Origin: Microbotryum silenes-acaulis
Lineage: Eukaryota; Basidiomycota; Microbotryomycetes; Microbotryales; Microbotryaceae
DNA: 64,000 bases
Direction of reading: 5' to 3'
NCBI GenBank assembly: GCA_003665825.1
Contig: QPFY01000001.1
Location: forward strand, 1,977,001 to 2,041,000
Part shown: positions 42,042-56,082 of the stretch, one piece after another
Layout of the letters: every line of letters starts with the position of its first letter
Position numbering within the stretch: the stretch's first letter is position 1
Translations under genes and position numbers: made by a program
The notes under the pieces: model-generated
What the model saw: the letters and a program-made list of their open reading frames with translations, nothing else
The model's database searches: none
What the model was told of the DNA's origin: nothing

Positions 42042-45000
42042 TCAATAGTGCGGAACACCGGGCCCCGAAGCATTGGGTTGGAACGACGAGCGTCGTCCAC
42101 GACTGCCATCGTCCGAGAGCTGAGGGTGTTGGTGGCGATGCGCCGGTAATGAAGCTTGCGGATACATCAGCAGAGAGAGAGGCTGGTATGCCGAAGGGTG
42201 GCCGCCGTACTGCGGCGGCACCGAGGGATGTCCGTGAAAGCCCGGTGTGGGGTGGAACGAGGCACCCGGACCGGTCGTCGGATAGTGGCCCGATGGTGGC
42301 AGCTGCAGTTGCGGTTGCGGGTGGGACGGCGGGCCGTAGGGCCCCGGGCTAGAGCCAGCAGGTAGATTCTGAGGATACTGCAGGTGCTGCCCGTTGCCCG
42401 CAGGCTGTTGGTTGTGGGCGGCCATGCGTGCGTAGTGCGGGTTCTTGGCAGCTGCGGGATCGTCGCCGCCGACATGCGGATCGCCCCCCGAGGACGATGG
42501 CGCTGACACCCCATGGCCGCCTGGACCGGCGACCGTGCGCGCTTCGTAGTAGCCAAAATCCTGCAACAGAGTCGTTCGCGAAGGGTAGGTAGCGATGACA
42601 CGCAAAACCTCGAGTCCAGCGTCGAACGGCACCTCCTGCGTATCCCTGGACGAGGTGACGGGCTTGTTCTCGCTCGTGTTGCTCAACCGGATGTGCCGCA
42701 GCGCACTCAGCGGCACGTCCTTGATGTAGATCCAGCGGACCTTGAGCACGCCCTTCCATTTGTCCGACGCCCAGACGTTGCTCGTCGTCGAATAGTCGAC
42801 AGGGGTCAACATCTCCGCGACGCCGGCGAAATGCCCGCTCGCGTTAACGCTGAAGAAGAGGTAGATGGGACCGCGCTCGTGCGACTCGCGGAATGCCCGG
42901 TCGAGGCGCTTGTTCCCGAGGTCCGTCGAGGCCCAGATCTCGTACTTGAGCGACTTGTGCACGTCCTCTTCGGTGTACGACTTGATGACGAAGAAGCGCG
43001 CAGCTGTGGGCCGGAGGTCAAAGTCGACGGGGTTGTACCCCTTTTTGGCGACCAAAACGGCGATGTCGACGACAGGCGGGGCCTGGCCCGGGGCGTGAGA
43101 AGGATCCGGCGTCGAGCTGTGTTGCAAAGGCGGTGACCGACCAGCCGAAGAGGAAGTCGGTGGCGTACACATTGGGTAAGGCGCCGCAAAGGGCAGTGTC
43201 TGCGTCGGCACCGACCCCTGTAGGGGCACCTGACTTTGCTGTCGCATCAAGTTCAAGGCTTCGGTCGCTTGCTGCATTTGTGACTGCAGGATTTGAATCT
43301 GTTGCTGCTGCTTTTGCATCGCGATTGTGACGCCGTAGTTGGCGGCCGCCAGGAGGGGAACCGCAGCGGCCCCGTTCGACCACCCAGCCGAGTTCGAGTT
43401 CGCGGGTGGCGCGACGCCCATCAGCAGTTCCTTCTGCCGTTGCCATTCGTACGACGACGATCCGACATCACCACCAGGTACCGCGGTGGCACCACCGCTG
43501 CTGTACTCGTCAGGTGAGGCCTGGATTCCGCTGCTGCCGCCATGGGAATGCCCGATCGGGGGCACAAAAGCTGCTGCCGAAGCGGGACCATGGCGAGCAG
43601 CCGCCGACTGCTGCTGCGCCTGCGTAGCCTGCTCGAGGTTCGTTAAGAGCGGGGGTAGTCGCCGCGGTACGACCTGGGGAGCCGTCATAGAGCGGTTCAC
43701 GGCCGTGGCTCCTGGTAATCGAGGCGAGCTCGCATGGCTCCACGAAGGATGGGCGTCGTCGTGGTACGACGGTGGGGTCTTGGACAAGGGGTAAGGCGCG
43801 GAGGAAGAGGCGAGCTCGAGCTGGGCAAATTCTTCGACGAACGCTCCGCTCGGTCCGTTGCCGTCGAGGCGTCCTGCTCGGGCGGCGGCGTGGGCACTCC
43901 CTCGTGAGCTTCCACTCCCGCGTCGGTGCAGCCCCGTCGCACCGACGACGCCGCTCATGGACCCAAGCGCCTTGGTTTCCTCGACCGTGGGGCTCCATGG
44001 GCTCCGCGAAAACCCTCCAACGGGGCTCAGCGTACCCCGCTCCCGCCCGATCGAATTCGAATGCCGCAGCGAGTGCTGCGACGATACCGAGTTGGAGTGA
44101 CTGAGCGGTGACCGAGGCGAGTTGGCCCCCGCCTGCGACCGCAGCGAAGAGGTGTGGTGCAAATGGTGATGCGGTGCCGGGCTCGTGCTCGACCGCGAGC
44201 GACCGAGCGTGGTCCCGCTAGTAATGGACGCAGCCGAGGCGAGTGCGATGGATCCGTACAGCTTCTCGTCCCCGCTGCTTGCACTAGCGAGCCGGGTGTG
44301 CGGCTGCGTTGTGGCCCACTCTTCGGACGGAGCAGCGCTGGAGCCGAGCTCTGCTTCGCTGGGCTGGCGATGAAAGTTGCTGAGGCTCTGATGGCGTCGG
44401 AGCGCACCGATGGCGTCGGTCTCGGACGTGGGCCAAAAGGTCGACGAAGGCTGATGGTACGTGTTGGCGCGCGAGTGCGGATTGAAATCACCCGAGTCGA
44501 GGGGGGCAAAATTCGCCAACGACGCCGATGGAGCAGCGTCGTGCTGCAGACAAAATTGTAATTCATAGCATCAGACCGTTGCTACCTAGGCAGAGAAGAA
44601 ACCGTGCCGAGTCAATGCTCACCTGCATGCCGCCGGTCCTCAATTGCCTCTCCTCGCGGTCCCTCTCGTCCTGGAGGCCCCGCTCCCAGTCCTCCTGGCC
44701 TCCCGTGCCTTCGGCATCGAGAAAGGCCTTGAGGGAATTTCGATGCTTTAGCTCGGTTGACCCTGAATCGGTGTGTGCTGCGACGTTATGCCGAGTCGAC
44801 TGGGCGATCGGGGACGCTGGCGGCAGGTTGGCGGCGGAGACGGTTCTTCGTTCGCTCAGCGCGGCGTCCCCTTTGGCGCCTCGCAGCACCACGAACGACG
44901 ACTTTTTAGTGACGACGGAGGGCTTGACTGCGAGCGGAGGCACGTACGCGGTCGAAGTCGATGTCGAGGGTGGCGATAAGGATTCTGTTGTTGCTGGAAA

Positions 45001-45985
45001 GGAACGCGCGTGATCGCTGATCCACTGGTTCTGACCCTGCCCCCTGGGCGCCGTTCGGGCATTCGCTGTCGGCTCGTCCGAGTGTGCTTGGTCGACGAGG
45101 TGTGATGCGGCATAACTCAGGTCGCCGCTAGCCACGGTGTGTCTGGATCCGACGGCACCAAAGGTGGTCGCTGTCGATGACGAGGAGGAAGGGGGAGAAA
45201 AGAAGGTGGGGAAACCACCTGCATCGCTGCTGTCGTGTCCGACGTCGGACCAAAGCGACCCCCTGATCGGCGAGGGCGGGACGTAGTACTCCTGATCCTC
45301 CTCACTGAGACCTACGCCTTGTCTGTGCGAAGTAGAGAGACGTAAACGTTCTCTTCGATGTTAGTAGTGATTTACTTCTTCCTCACAGCGTTTGTACATT
45401 TAAAGACAGCCTAGAGAGATAACCCGTGCCTCCAACTCACAAAGCTAGCCGAGCACGGGATCGCTCGAGCCGAACGAGCCGCGAGGACGACGTTGACAGG
45501 GTGTGATGCCGCCTCACGAGTTCCGCTTGCGAAGCCATCCGTGTCGAGCCCAACGACGAACCGGAACCCTCACCGTGGCTGGGACCGCTCGAGTCGGTCG
45601 AGGACGGCGTGTCGGAGCTGCTCGAGTTGTTGCGTACAGGCTCGGACAGCGACTGGGAGCGGTTGTGGGAGTAGGATCGCACCTGCGCAACGGCGGGATG
45701 AGCCGGTGACGGATCGACGACGAATGGTTCGGCGGTCGCTGCCGTTCTTGGGGTGGGTGGTGTGGGTACTTCGAGTGCCCCTGAATCAGTCGTAAATTGA
45801 GGGGAGTGGTCGTCGACGTCGAGTTGAAGCAAGGGCCGTGTGTGTAACGACGGCGACGACGACGACAGCGGCGAAGGGGGTGTCTCGGATGCTGTGGTCG
45901 TGTTCCGACTCGAGGGAGGACGATCGTTTGCTCCAGGACGTGGCGAGGTGATCGTGGCAGAAAAGGAAGGGGAAGGTCGTCGCAT
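42042..45985 (-). CDS. YTH-domain protein (m6A reader, YTHDF/Pho92 type)
   Basis: Cytoplasmic reader of N6-methyladenosine in mRNA, inferred from the domain. Exons 45985-45441, 45322-44623 and 44543-42042 give 1248 residues, long for the family. Phase links RARLAL to [18 protein letters not shown] and RTGGMQ to [14 protein letters not shown]. The first 900 residues are disordered (Ser, Pro, Gln, His). The YTH domain spans about 920-1080: [54 protein letters not shown], and [20 protein letters not shown]. It keeps the aromatic-cage tryptophans of IWAS, VWAS and KWKG. A Gln/Pro/His-rich tail follows. The first ATG is at 45985, 76 nt from the inverted-repeat element, so that element must lie in or next to its promoter. 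Confidence 0.92.
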
Positions 45986-46061
45986 ATCTCCTGTCCAGCT
46001 TCGATAGGGGCAGCTCTGTCTCTGGCCCCACCGGCCGCCTGCCGTGACGTGGGTCGAACCG

Positions 46062-46088
46062 TTATGGGCCGCCTTTTGTCGTTTTATT
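46062..46088 (+). repeat. Left terminal inverted repeat
   Basis: 27 bases exactly complementary to 47218-47244. It begins TTATGGGCCGCC and ends CGTTTTATT. Confidence 0.85.
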
Positions 46089-47217
46089 TGATTTGAACAC
46101 ACGCGCGCGAGATTCGCTGATCATGACACGCGCGCGGCTGCTTGATGATGTGCACGCCGATTTGACGACACGCACGCCTACGCACGCGCGAACTTGAACA
46201 CACGCACGCGGATTTGAACACGCACGCCCGTGCTTCGCCTTCACCGTCCTCATTCTCATCCGACAACGCTGTATGAGACTATCCGACTTCGGGCTCATCA
46301 ACCATAGATGGGAACAAGAATGATTGGCACAACAAGTATGCCGGCTATGAGCGGTGTGCTGGTGCTCAGTGAGCTCGTACGACGCAGTTGCTGCCGACGC
46401 GAGCATCCCGGGTTTCCACTCGTTCAAGCTGCAACAATCCGTGTGAGTGGCAGCCCACAACTACAGCCCCGCCCATTCAATCATCACTGGTCATTCATTG
46501 TGCTATCACTCAAGCATTACATTCATCCGTGTGATTCTCCCCAGAAACACGATGACGCTGCGAGGAACAGTTTCCATTTGGAAGGCTTTCTTTGTGTCTG
46601 CATATGATAGACTCGTACTAGAGAATTAGTAGACAGTCTACGCCACGTTAGTCTCGCTGAGCTTGATCTCGTGCGGCAGTCATCAATTTGGTGCGACATC
46701 TGAGACGCACGGCGTGCCTCAAATGAGGTCTCGCGCGAGTGTCATGTGGTTGCGTGGGGTGTGAAGCCGGGGCTCAGGAGTGTCAGAGCGCGGGAAGAGG
46801 GTTGTGAAATCGAGTCTGGTGCGAGTCATCATAAGTGCGTGCGGGGTCTCGAATCCGGGGAAAATATCCTGAAAATCATTTTCATTTTCTGGCGCGTGTG
46901 TTGAAATGTCGGAGGAGAGTTCAAGTCGCTTTCGTGTTCAGATGTGGTCTGGCGTGTGTCATCATAAAACTGGGGAGCGTGAGAATCTCGCTTGAGTGCG
47001 CCTGAAGTGCGAAAGAGTGTTGTCAAAATGGGTCGGAAACAAGTGAAAAGTGCGAAGGAGTGTATAAATGCTACTTCGAGGGTCAAAGATAGCGCTGACG
47101 CGTGTGTTCAATGCGTCGAGGTATGTCACAGAGGGTCTGGCGCGTGTCAGTTATGTCTGGTGTGTGCTGTAAAGCGGTCTCGCGTGCATTGTCATTGCGC
47201 CGCGCGTGTTCACTCGG

Positions 47218-47244
47218 AATAAAACGACAAAAGGCGGCCCATAA
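47218..47244 (-). repeat. Right terminal inverted repeat
   Basis: Reverse complement of 46062-46088 without a mismatch. Flanked outside by ACCG, the same four bases that precede the left repeat. Confidence 0.85.
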
Positions 47245-47248
47245 ACCG

Positions 47249-47734
47249 TGAGCCCGTGCAGAGGGGCGATCCGCGAGGAGTAACGATCCAATAGTCGCAA
47301 ACTTTGGGCCGATGAATCACCGGGTGACCCGAGTGAGTCTGTTTGTTTCCGTGTGCAGTGGGCTCGCCGTAGTGGGGTTGCTGCTCGGCCGAAGCAAGGC
47401 AAGAGCGTGCACTGACAGGATGCCGGTAAAGGCTCGAGCGCTTCCGCACCACGTGACGCGCGTGCTCGCCGCGTGATGCCGCGTAAGCGCTAGCTCCCGG
47501 CGACCGAGGGCAAGTGGAGGTCTCGAAGCGACGCGCCTCCTTCAGCCTCGAGTCCTCGCAGTAGCGTCTCGACCTGCAAACAGTCTCGCACATCCAAGAG
47601 ATGTTCTTACATATCCGAATGTCAAGTCTTAAAATACAACACAACTTCAAAGGACAGACTGCGCTACATCGTGGGCAAAACCTGACTTCAGGCCTACCCC
47701 TGAAAAAGAGAAACCCCTGCCTCTCCGAAAACCT
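47249..47734. other. Intergenic between the MITE-like element and the CDC4 3' end
   Basis: About 490 nt without a supportable gene. Some of it will be CDC4 3' UTR. Confidence 0.5.
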
Positions 47735-50700
47735 TTACATCCGACCCCGTTGCTCGCCCGCTTCGACATCCATGTCCTCTGCCCCCCCCTCTGGCCCTGT
47801 GCTCGCACCAGAGGCCAGGTGGGCCCCTACGTTCGGGGCCTGGTGGTTGTGGGGCGTGGAGAAGGCCGAGTGCAGCCGGTTCGCCGAGGCGACGCGACGG
47901 ATCTGTCGCGCACCGTTCGAAGACGTTGAGGCGACGGGGGTCGTCTGCGTGGTCGCCAAGGATGCGATGGGCACGACGGCATCGCCAAAAGAGCGTCGAG
48001 GAAACTCTTCGGCTCGCAGCATGACCGGGAACGAGCGACGCTGGCTCGTCGTCGGCGACGGCGATTGATTCGGGTGCGGGTTCGTCGCACTGGACGCCAG
48101 AGTCAGACCATTCTGTGGCGTCACGATCGTGTTGTCGAGCACCGGAGCCCCAAAGAGTGCGTCGGATGTTGCTCTTGGTGGGGCACCCTGCGGACCGTCG
48201 AGGCGACGCGCAGGGAAACGATGGGCGCTGAACCCGCCAGTACCTTGCGTCGTGTCGGGCCCGACCTCCATTCCATCCGAGCCTCCTTCCGAGTCGCCGC
48301 CTTCTTGATCCGAATCATCTTCCGAGTCGATGATAAGGTCGTCCATGCTTTGTCCCGTTGTCGCCGCCGTACCCTCGCCTCGTTGTTCCCTTCTGCGCGA
48401 GCGTCTGCGCGCCTTGGTTCCCCCTATCCCGTCGTCGCCGGCCGAAGCCGAGTGGCTATCCTCCTCGGGATCGTCGTCGTCGTTCTCCTCGGGGAAAAAG
48501 TCGAGCACCTCAAACTCGCTTTGGCCGTTGCGTTGAATCGCTGCGACGCAGAACCGTCGATCGAACGCGACCTGCCACACGCCCGTCAGCCCCGTCAGGA
48601 GATCCCGCGTGAACGAGCCATCGCGCACGTCCCACATCTTCAGTGTGCCGTCAGAGCCAGAGACGACCTTATACTCGTCGTGCTGGAAGCACGTGATGGC
48701 GCCTGAATGCGCTGCGAGTGTGTGCCGACACTCGCCCGTGGCCGGATCCCAGATGCGCAGGGTCGAATCCGCGGCCGCCGAGACCAGGTTGCGGTGCGAG
48801 AGACCGAGGAGACCGACGAGCGACGAATGGCCGTTCAGGGTCGCGAGGCATTGGCCGGTCTTGGTCGACCAGAGGCGCACGGTGCCGTCCATCGACCCCG
48901 AAGCGCAGTGGTCGCGACGATGGTCGTACACGACCGAGTATACTTTTTGGGTGTGGCCCGTCAGGCGATGCAGAGACTGGCCCGTCATAACGTCCCAGAC
49001 GCGGACGTGGCAGTCGTACGAGCCCGAGACGACGATGCGCCCGTGCGCCGCCAGCGCCCGCACAGCGTGTCGATGACCAGCGAGGTGACGCAAGTGGTAT
49101 GGGTTCTCGCCAGGATCCGTGTTCTCCTCCGTCGGCGACTGCGGGACCGTCGGCTGGTAGTCGGCGTCCTTGCCCGGCGTCGGCAGCTTCCAGACGCGCA
49201 ACGACCAGTCGCGAGAGCCCGTGACGATGAGCGGGAATGGAGGTTCCCAGATGGGGACGCCGCTCGGGTCGGGATTGACGTTTTGCGGCTCGATGATCTG
49301 GAGGCAGCGCACGGTCGAGGTGTGGCCGACAAAGGTGTGGGTGCACCGCCCTTGGTCGAGGTCCCACACGCGGACGGTGCGGTCCGTCGAGCCCGAGACG
49401 AGGACATTGCCGACGTACTGCAGAGCCCACACTTCGCCCTCGTGGCCTTGCAGCTGAGCCTTGGCTTCCCCCGTGCGCGTGTTCCAGACGTGAATCGAGT
49501 GGTCGTCCGACGCCGACACGATCTTGTCCTTGTCGAACTGCAGGCACGTGACGACGTTATTGGCGTTGCAAGCGAAGCTGATGCTCTTCGGCGTCCGGTG
49601 CATCCAGTTGCCGCGCGCTTCAAATCGTCGCTGGTAAAGCTTTTTGAATGGATGCACGAAGTGGCCTTGCGAAAAGGGTGACGCCTCGCGCGACGACTGC
49701 GGTGACGCCAGCCGGAACGCTTGCGACGGTCGGCGTGCCGCCGAAGCAGAACCGGCCGCCAGGTACTCGTCCGAGTCGATCTGTGCGCGCAGACCTTCGA
49801 TGTGCATGACAAAGTCCTCTCCGGCCCAGGCCTCGGCGGCCGAAACGCCGGCCTCGTTGTCCCACACGCCGGCTCGCCAGCGCTTGAGGAACAGGTTCTC
49901 GCGGGTGCCGGTGATGATCTCCTTGGCCTCGATCTCCTCCGAGCCGTCGCCTATCCAGAGTTCGTCGCGCACGAGCCGTTGCTTCCACACGCGCCAGTCG
50001 CCGTCGACGAGCCGTCGCCAGCCTTTGCACACGACCGAGGCTCGACAAAGCGATCGCGCGTCGAGGAAGCCGAGCATGTGGACGCCAAGTTCGGGAGGGA
50101 GGTCGGTGAGAAAGTCACGACGCAGAGCGGGGGCGATGATGTTGTTGATCGTCTGCAGCACCGGAATCGGCGAGCGCTTGAGGAACGTGAAGATGAAATA
50201 GGACTGCAACGAAGACGGGAGAGCGTCGAATTGGCGCACAAAGTCGGGCAGGGAGAGAAGACCACTGAGCGCATGACCCGAACCGAGGTCGAACTGCAGA
50301 GCCGTGGCGTCATCGGCAGCGCTGTCCCGCATGGCTGCAAACAGTGAATTGTGAAAGAGGTCAGAACCTCTGACTTTGCTCGGCCGTACACGCGCAAGGA
50401 CTGACCCTGGGTTGGACTCTCGGGCCGGTCCTCTGATTCGTCGTCTCGGCAATCGTCCTCGGCAAAAGTGGGCACGGGGCTCGGAGGGCTCAGGTTCGGA
50501 GAGGGCAACGATCCACCCATGGCACCGGTGTTGGACTGATGACTTTGGCCACCAACGCTGCTTCTCCACGTGCTGGCGTTATTGTTGTTGTTGCTGCTGC
50601 TGCTGCTGTTGTGCGTCGTCACGACGGTGGGAACGACGTGAGGCGTCGGAGCGTGACTCTGTGTTGCTTCGGAATCGACACTCTCGCTGCGTTGGTGGGC

Positions 50701-51831
50701 GATGCTGGTCGCGCGCGGCCGTTTGCGGGGTGGTCCGATTTCCTCGCCGTCGACATGCATGGGCGCGGACTCGGAGTGAAGCGGAGGGTGGGACCCACCA
50801 AAGTCTTCGTCATCTTCCTCGATCGTGTCGTCTTCCGTCGGCAAGCCATCGACTCCCCCCGTGCCGTGACCGCCAATCGAGTTGCGAGGTCTCCGCAAGA
50901 GTCTACGTTGGTGCAGCGGTCCCCGCTCCGTCTTGGACAGAGAAAGGTACGACGGCGTGTTCGCCGATTGCGCAAAAGAGTTGGTGCTGGCAGTGAACCT
51001 CTCTTTTCCCTTGAGCGAGACAGACTCTGGCACGAATGGGACGGTCGACGTGCTCCTGCCCAACCTAGCCGTGCTGTCGACGTCGTATGACTCGAACTCG
51101 CCTTGCAGTCCAAAATCGTTCGTCTGCCCCGCCTCGCCGCCTTCGTAAAATACGGCTTTTTGGGCGCCGACGTGCATCTTGAATCGTTTGAGTCCACCAG
51201 GGTAAGGCGCCTGACTGAGAGGGTACATCTTGGGGTCGAGCCGGAGCGGTTCCGATCCGGTTGGAGCCTCGGCGGCGGCTCGACGTTCCTCAGAATCGAG
51301 CAGGGCGGCAAAGGTCGAACTCGGCGTGAGTGGGGCTGCCGAGCCGACGGAGCCTCGTCGGGGACCTGCCGAAAAGGACGACTGCACTGGTCGGATCTGC
51401 TGCGTCCGCGGTATCAGGATCGGCGCGAAATGGACGGTCGTCGTCGTCGTCGTCGTGACGACCGACGTGCGCGTCGCCGGGGCGAGGTGGAGCTCCGAGT
51501 ACGCCGAGGCGAGCGCCACATGCGGGTCCACGGTCGCTGATGCCGTCGAGACGGCCCGCTTGTTGTGAGAAGGACGAGACAGCAGCCCAGGTCGTGTCGG
51601 ATCGGTGTGGGTCCGTCGTCGAGTGCTGCCGGCCGGGGCAGCTCGTGTCGATGCCACGCCGGCATTCGTCAGGCCACCACCACTGCCGCTGCTCTGGCCG
51701 CCCTCTACGGAAGTATGCGATGGAAGGGTCGGGTCTGGCGCAAAGAGCGAGGTCGTGTTGACAGATTCGACGACCGAGTGGACCGGAGCGGTTATTCCCG
51801 GCCTCGCAGGGTCAGCCAGTCGGCGAGACAT
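47735..51831 (-). CDS. CDC4: F-box/WD40 protein Cdc4 (SCF ubiquitin ligase substrate receptor)
   Basis: Recognises phosphodegrons and brings substrates such as CDK inhibitors to SCF. Exons 51831-50406 and 50334-47735 give 1341 residues; the intron is phase 1 and joins ...SPTQ to AMRDSAADDATALQFDLGSG. The N-terminal 470 residues are disordered, with acidic and Asn/Ser runs. A dimerisation-type helix (FVRQFDALPSSLQSYFIFTF) precedes the F-box (LTDLPPELGVHMLGFLDARS...CKGWRRLVDG). A linker with WMHRTPKSISF leads into WD40 repeats (HVWNTRTGEAKAQLQGHEGE, VSGSTDRTVRVWDLDQGRC, VSGSYDCHVRVWDVMTGQSL, ASGSMDGTVRLWSTKTGQCL, VSAAADSTLRIWDPATGEC, VSGSDGTLKMWDVRDGSF). The acidic tail is long. Order and motifs are those of Cdc4/Fbw7. 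Confidence 0.93.
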
Positions 51832-52936
51832 GGGAGTCGGTGGGCCCCTTGTGTGTCGGCCACTACTCGGGCTGGACGACCTGATCGAAGCGCGATCGAA
51901 GCCGCATCGACCAACAGCAGGTGGGGGAGCAGTCAGTCAGTCTCGGTTACCCAGAGCGACACTGCGCTGGGCGTAGACCTACCTCCGAGCCTCTCTGGTG
52001 GGGCAGCCGTGCGCTATGGCGGGCTGCACGAATGCACGAGCCACGCGCGTCCTTTCGTCGATGGATCGACTGATCGCCCAGCTCCAAGCTTGACGACGCC
52101 GCTCACGGCCGGGACTGGTTGGCGAACAAGTCGTGGCGTCGCGACAGGTGTTGCAACTGGAACTTAGGCCAAAGCGTCCACCGGACCAGAGGTTCCTCGA
52201 CGATGGGGGCGATGCGACGCTGGGATTCGGTAAGGGCCGGAAGGAACTACTCTAGCCAGGTGGGGGAACGAACCGAAAGGCCTGGACCGATTCCTCGCCG
52301 AGCGCGGCGCCGAGCCGCCACCTCAAAGCCTCTCAAAGCAGCTCCAAGTCAGACCAAGCCTCACCAAGCGAGTACCAAGCGCAGCAAAACTTGACCATTG
52401 ACTTCGAGTCTAGGTTCGCGACATGGCTCCTGTCGAAGCATGATGCGCACATTGGGAAAATAAATAAAAGGGTAGGAAAGTGGGAAAGTGGGAAAGGAAG
52501 CTAGACCTCGGATCTGTCGTAGATGCTGAGTACTAGTCTCATCACTGCACCGGGCTCAAGATTACGTAGAGAGAGAGGCGGCGGTACGACTCGATGTGAG
52601 TGAAGCGAGAGAGAAAACCTGGCGTCCGCAAGTTGTCCCTGGCAGGTAGCTAGGTACTGATCGCTCGTACGAGTCTGAAACCCAGGAAAGAGTCTGCTCC
52701 AAACTTGTAGGTGCCTAGCTGGCTTGGCGACTCGGTGCAGAGTCTCACTGGTGACGACTGCCTTCGTAACCGTGGCTCTGGGGTCCCGGTGCTGCCTGGT
52801 GCTGCCGCCGCGCTTCGCGTCGAATCGGCAGGCGTCGGCTCGGGCAAAACGTCAGACGTGCTTGCTCTCTTGCGAGCGCTTCGTTACCGATCTCGCCCCA
52901 ACAACAGGTGACCGACGACGCGCCAGTCGTAGAGCC
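51832..52936. promoter_or_regulatory. Divergent intergenic region between CDC4 and MDM38
   Basis: 1105 nt between two div­ergent starts, long for this window. It probably carries both promoters and long 5' UTRs. It includes repeated CTCACCAAGC/CTCCAAG-like pieces near 52320-52385. No ORF or RNA is supported. Confidence 0.5.
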
Positions 52937-55619
<2,683 letters not shown>

Positions 55620-56082
55620 GCGAAAATTCGTGTCACCCACTACTTTTTATTCATTGGCATAGAACAGGAAGTGTAACAATCACACCTAACTCTCACTTGC
55701 GTGATCTGTGGCTGATGTTCCCCGTCGGGGGTGAACGGGTCCGAGCGCGCGCGCGCGTGTCTCGGTGTTCCATGTTGCAGAGCTCGGGCCTCCCGTGCCT
55801 CTTTGTGTTTCTCCGCTCATTCCATTCAACCTCGCCCCCTATCTCAACGGTCACCTTATCATCGAGCCTTTCTTGGACTCGGTTTTGTGCGGCCACGTAC
55901 CAGAAGTGCATCTTGCTCGCCTTCTGCTACCCTAACTCGCGCCTTCAGGTCAGGTGCCTGCAAGAGCTCATCGATCTGCAAGCCCGGGACGAACGGCGAG
56001 TTGAACGACAAACACCGAGCCCCACAGCGCCCGTCTCGCCTCCCTCCGGCTTGAACACGTAGCCCAGACACCAAACAAGAAC
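55620..56082. other. Intergenic between MDM38 and the motif-repeat gene
   Basis: 463 nt, including an alternating CGCGCGCG tract near 55745-55757. Nothing codes clearly; the right half must hold the promoter of the 56083 gene. Confidence 0.5.

Larger units (their letters stand above)
46062..47244. mobile_element. 1.18-kb MITE-like element with 27-bp terminal inverted repeats
   Basis: The ends 46062-46088 and 47218-47244 are perfect inverted repeats (TTATGGGCCGCCTTTTG...), and similarity continues inward (GAACACrCGCG). The four bases ACCG occur directly outside both ends (46058-46061 and 47245-47248), as expected of a target duplication. The interior has no credible ORF. The left arm is rich in GAACACACGC-type units and the right arm in the complementary GCGTGTGTT type. 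Probably a non-autonomous DNA transposon; the superfamily cannot be named. Confidence 0.75.
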
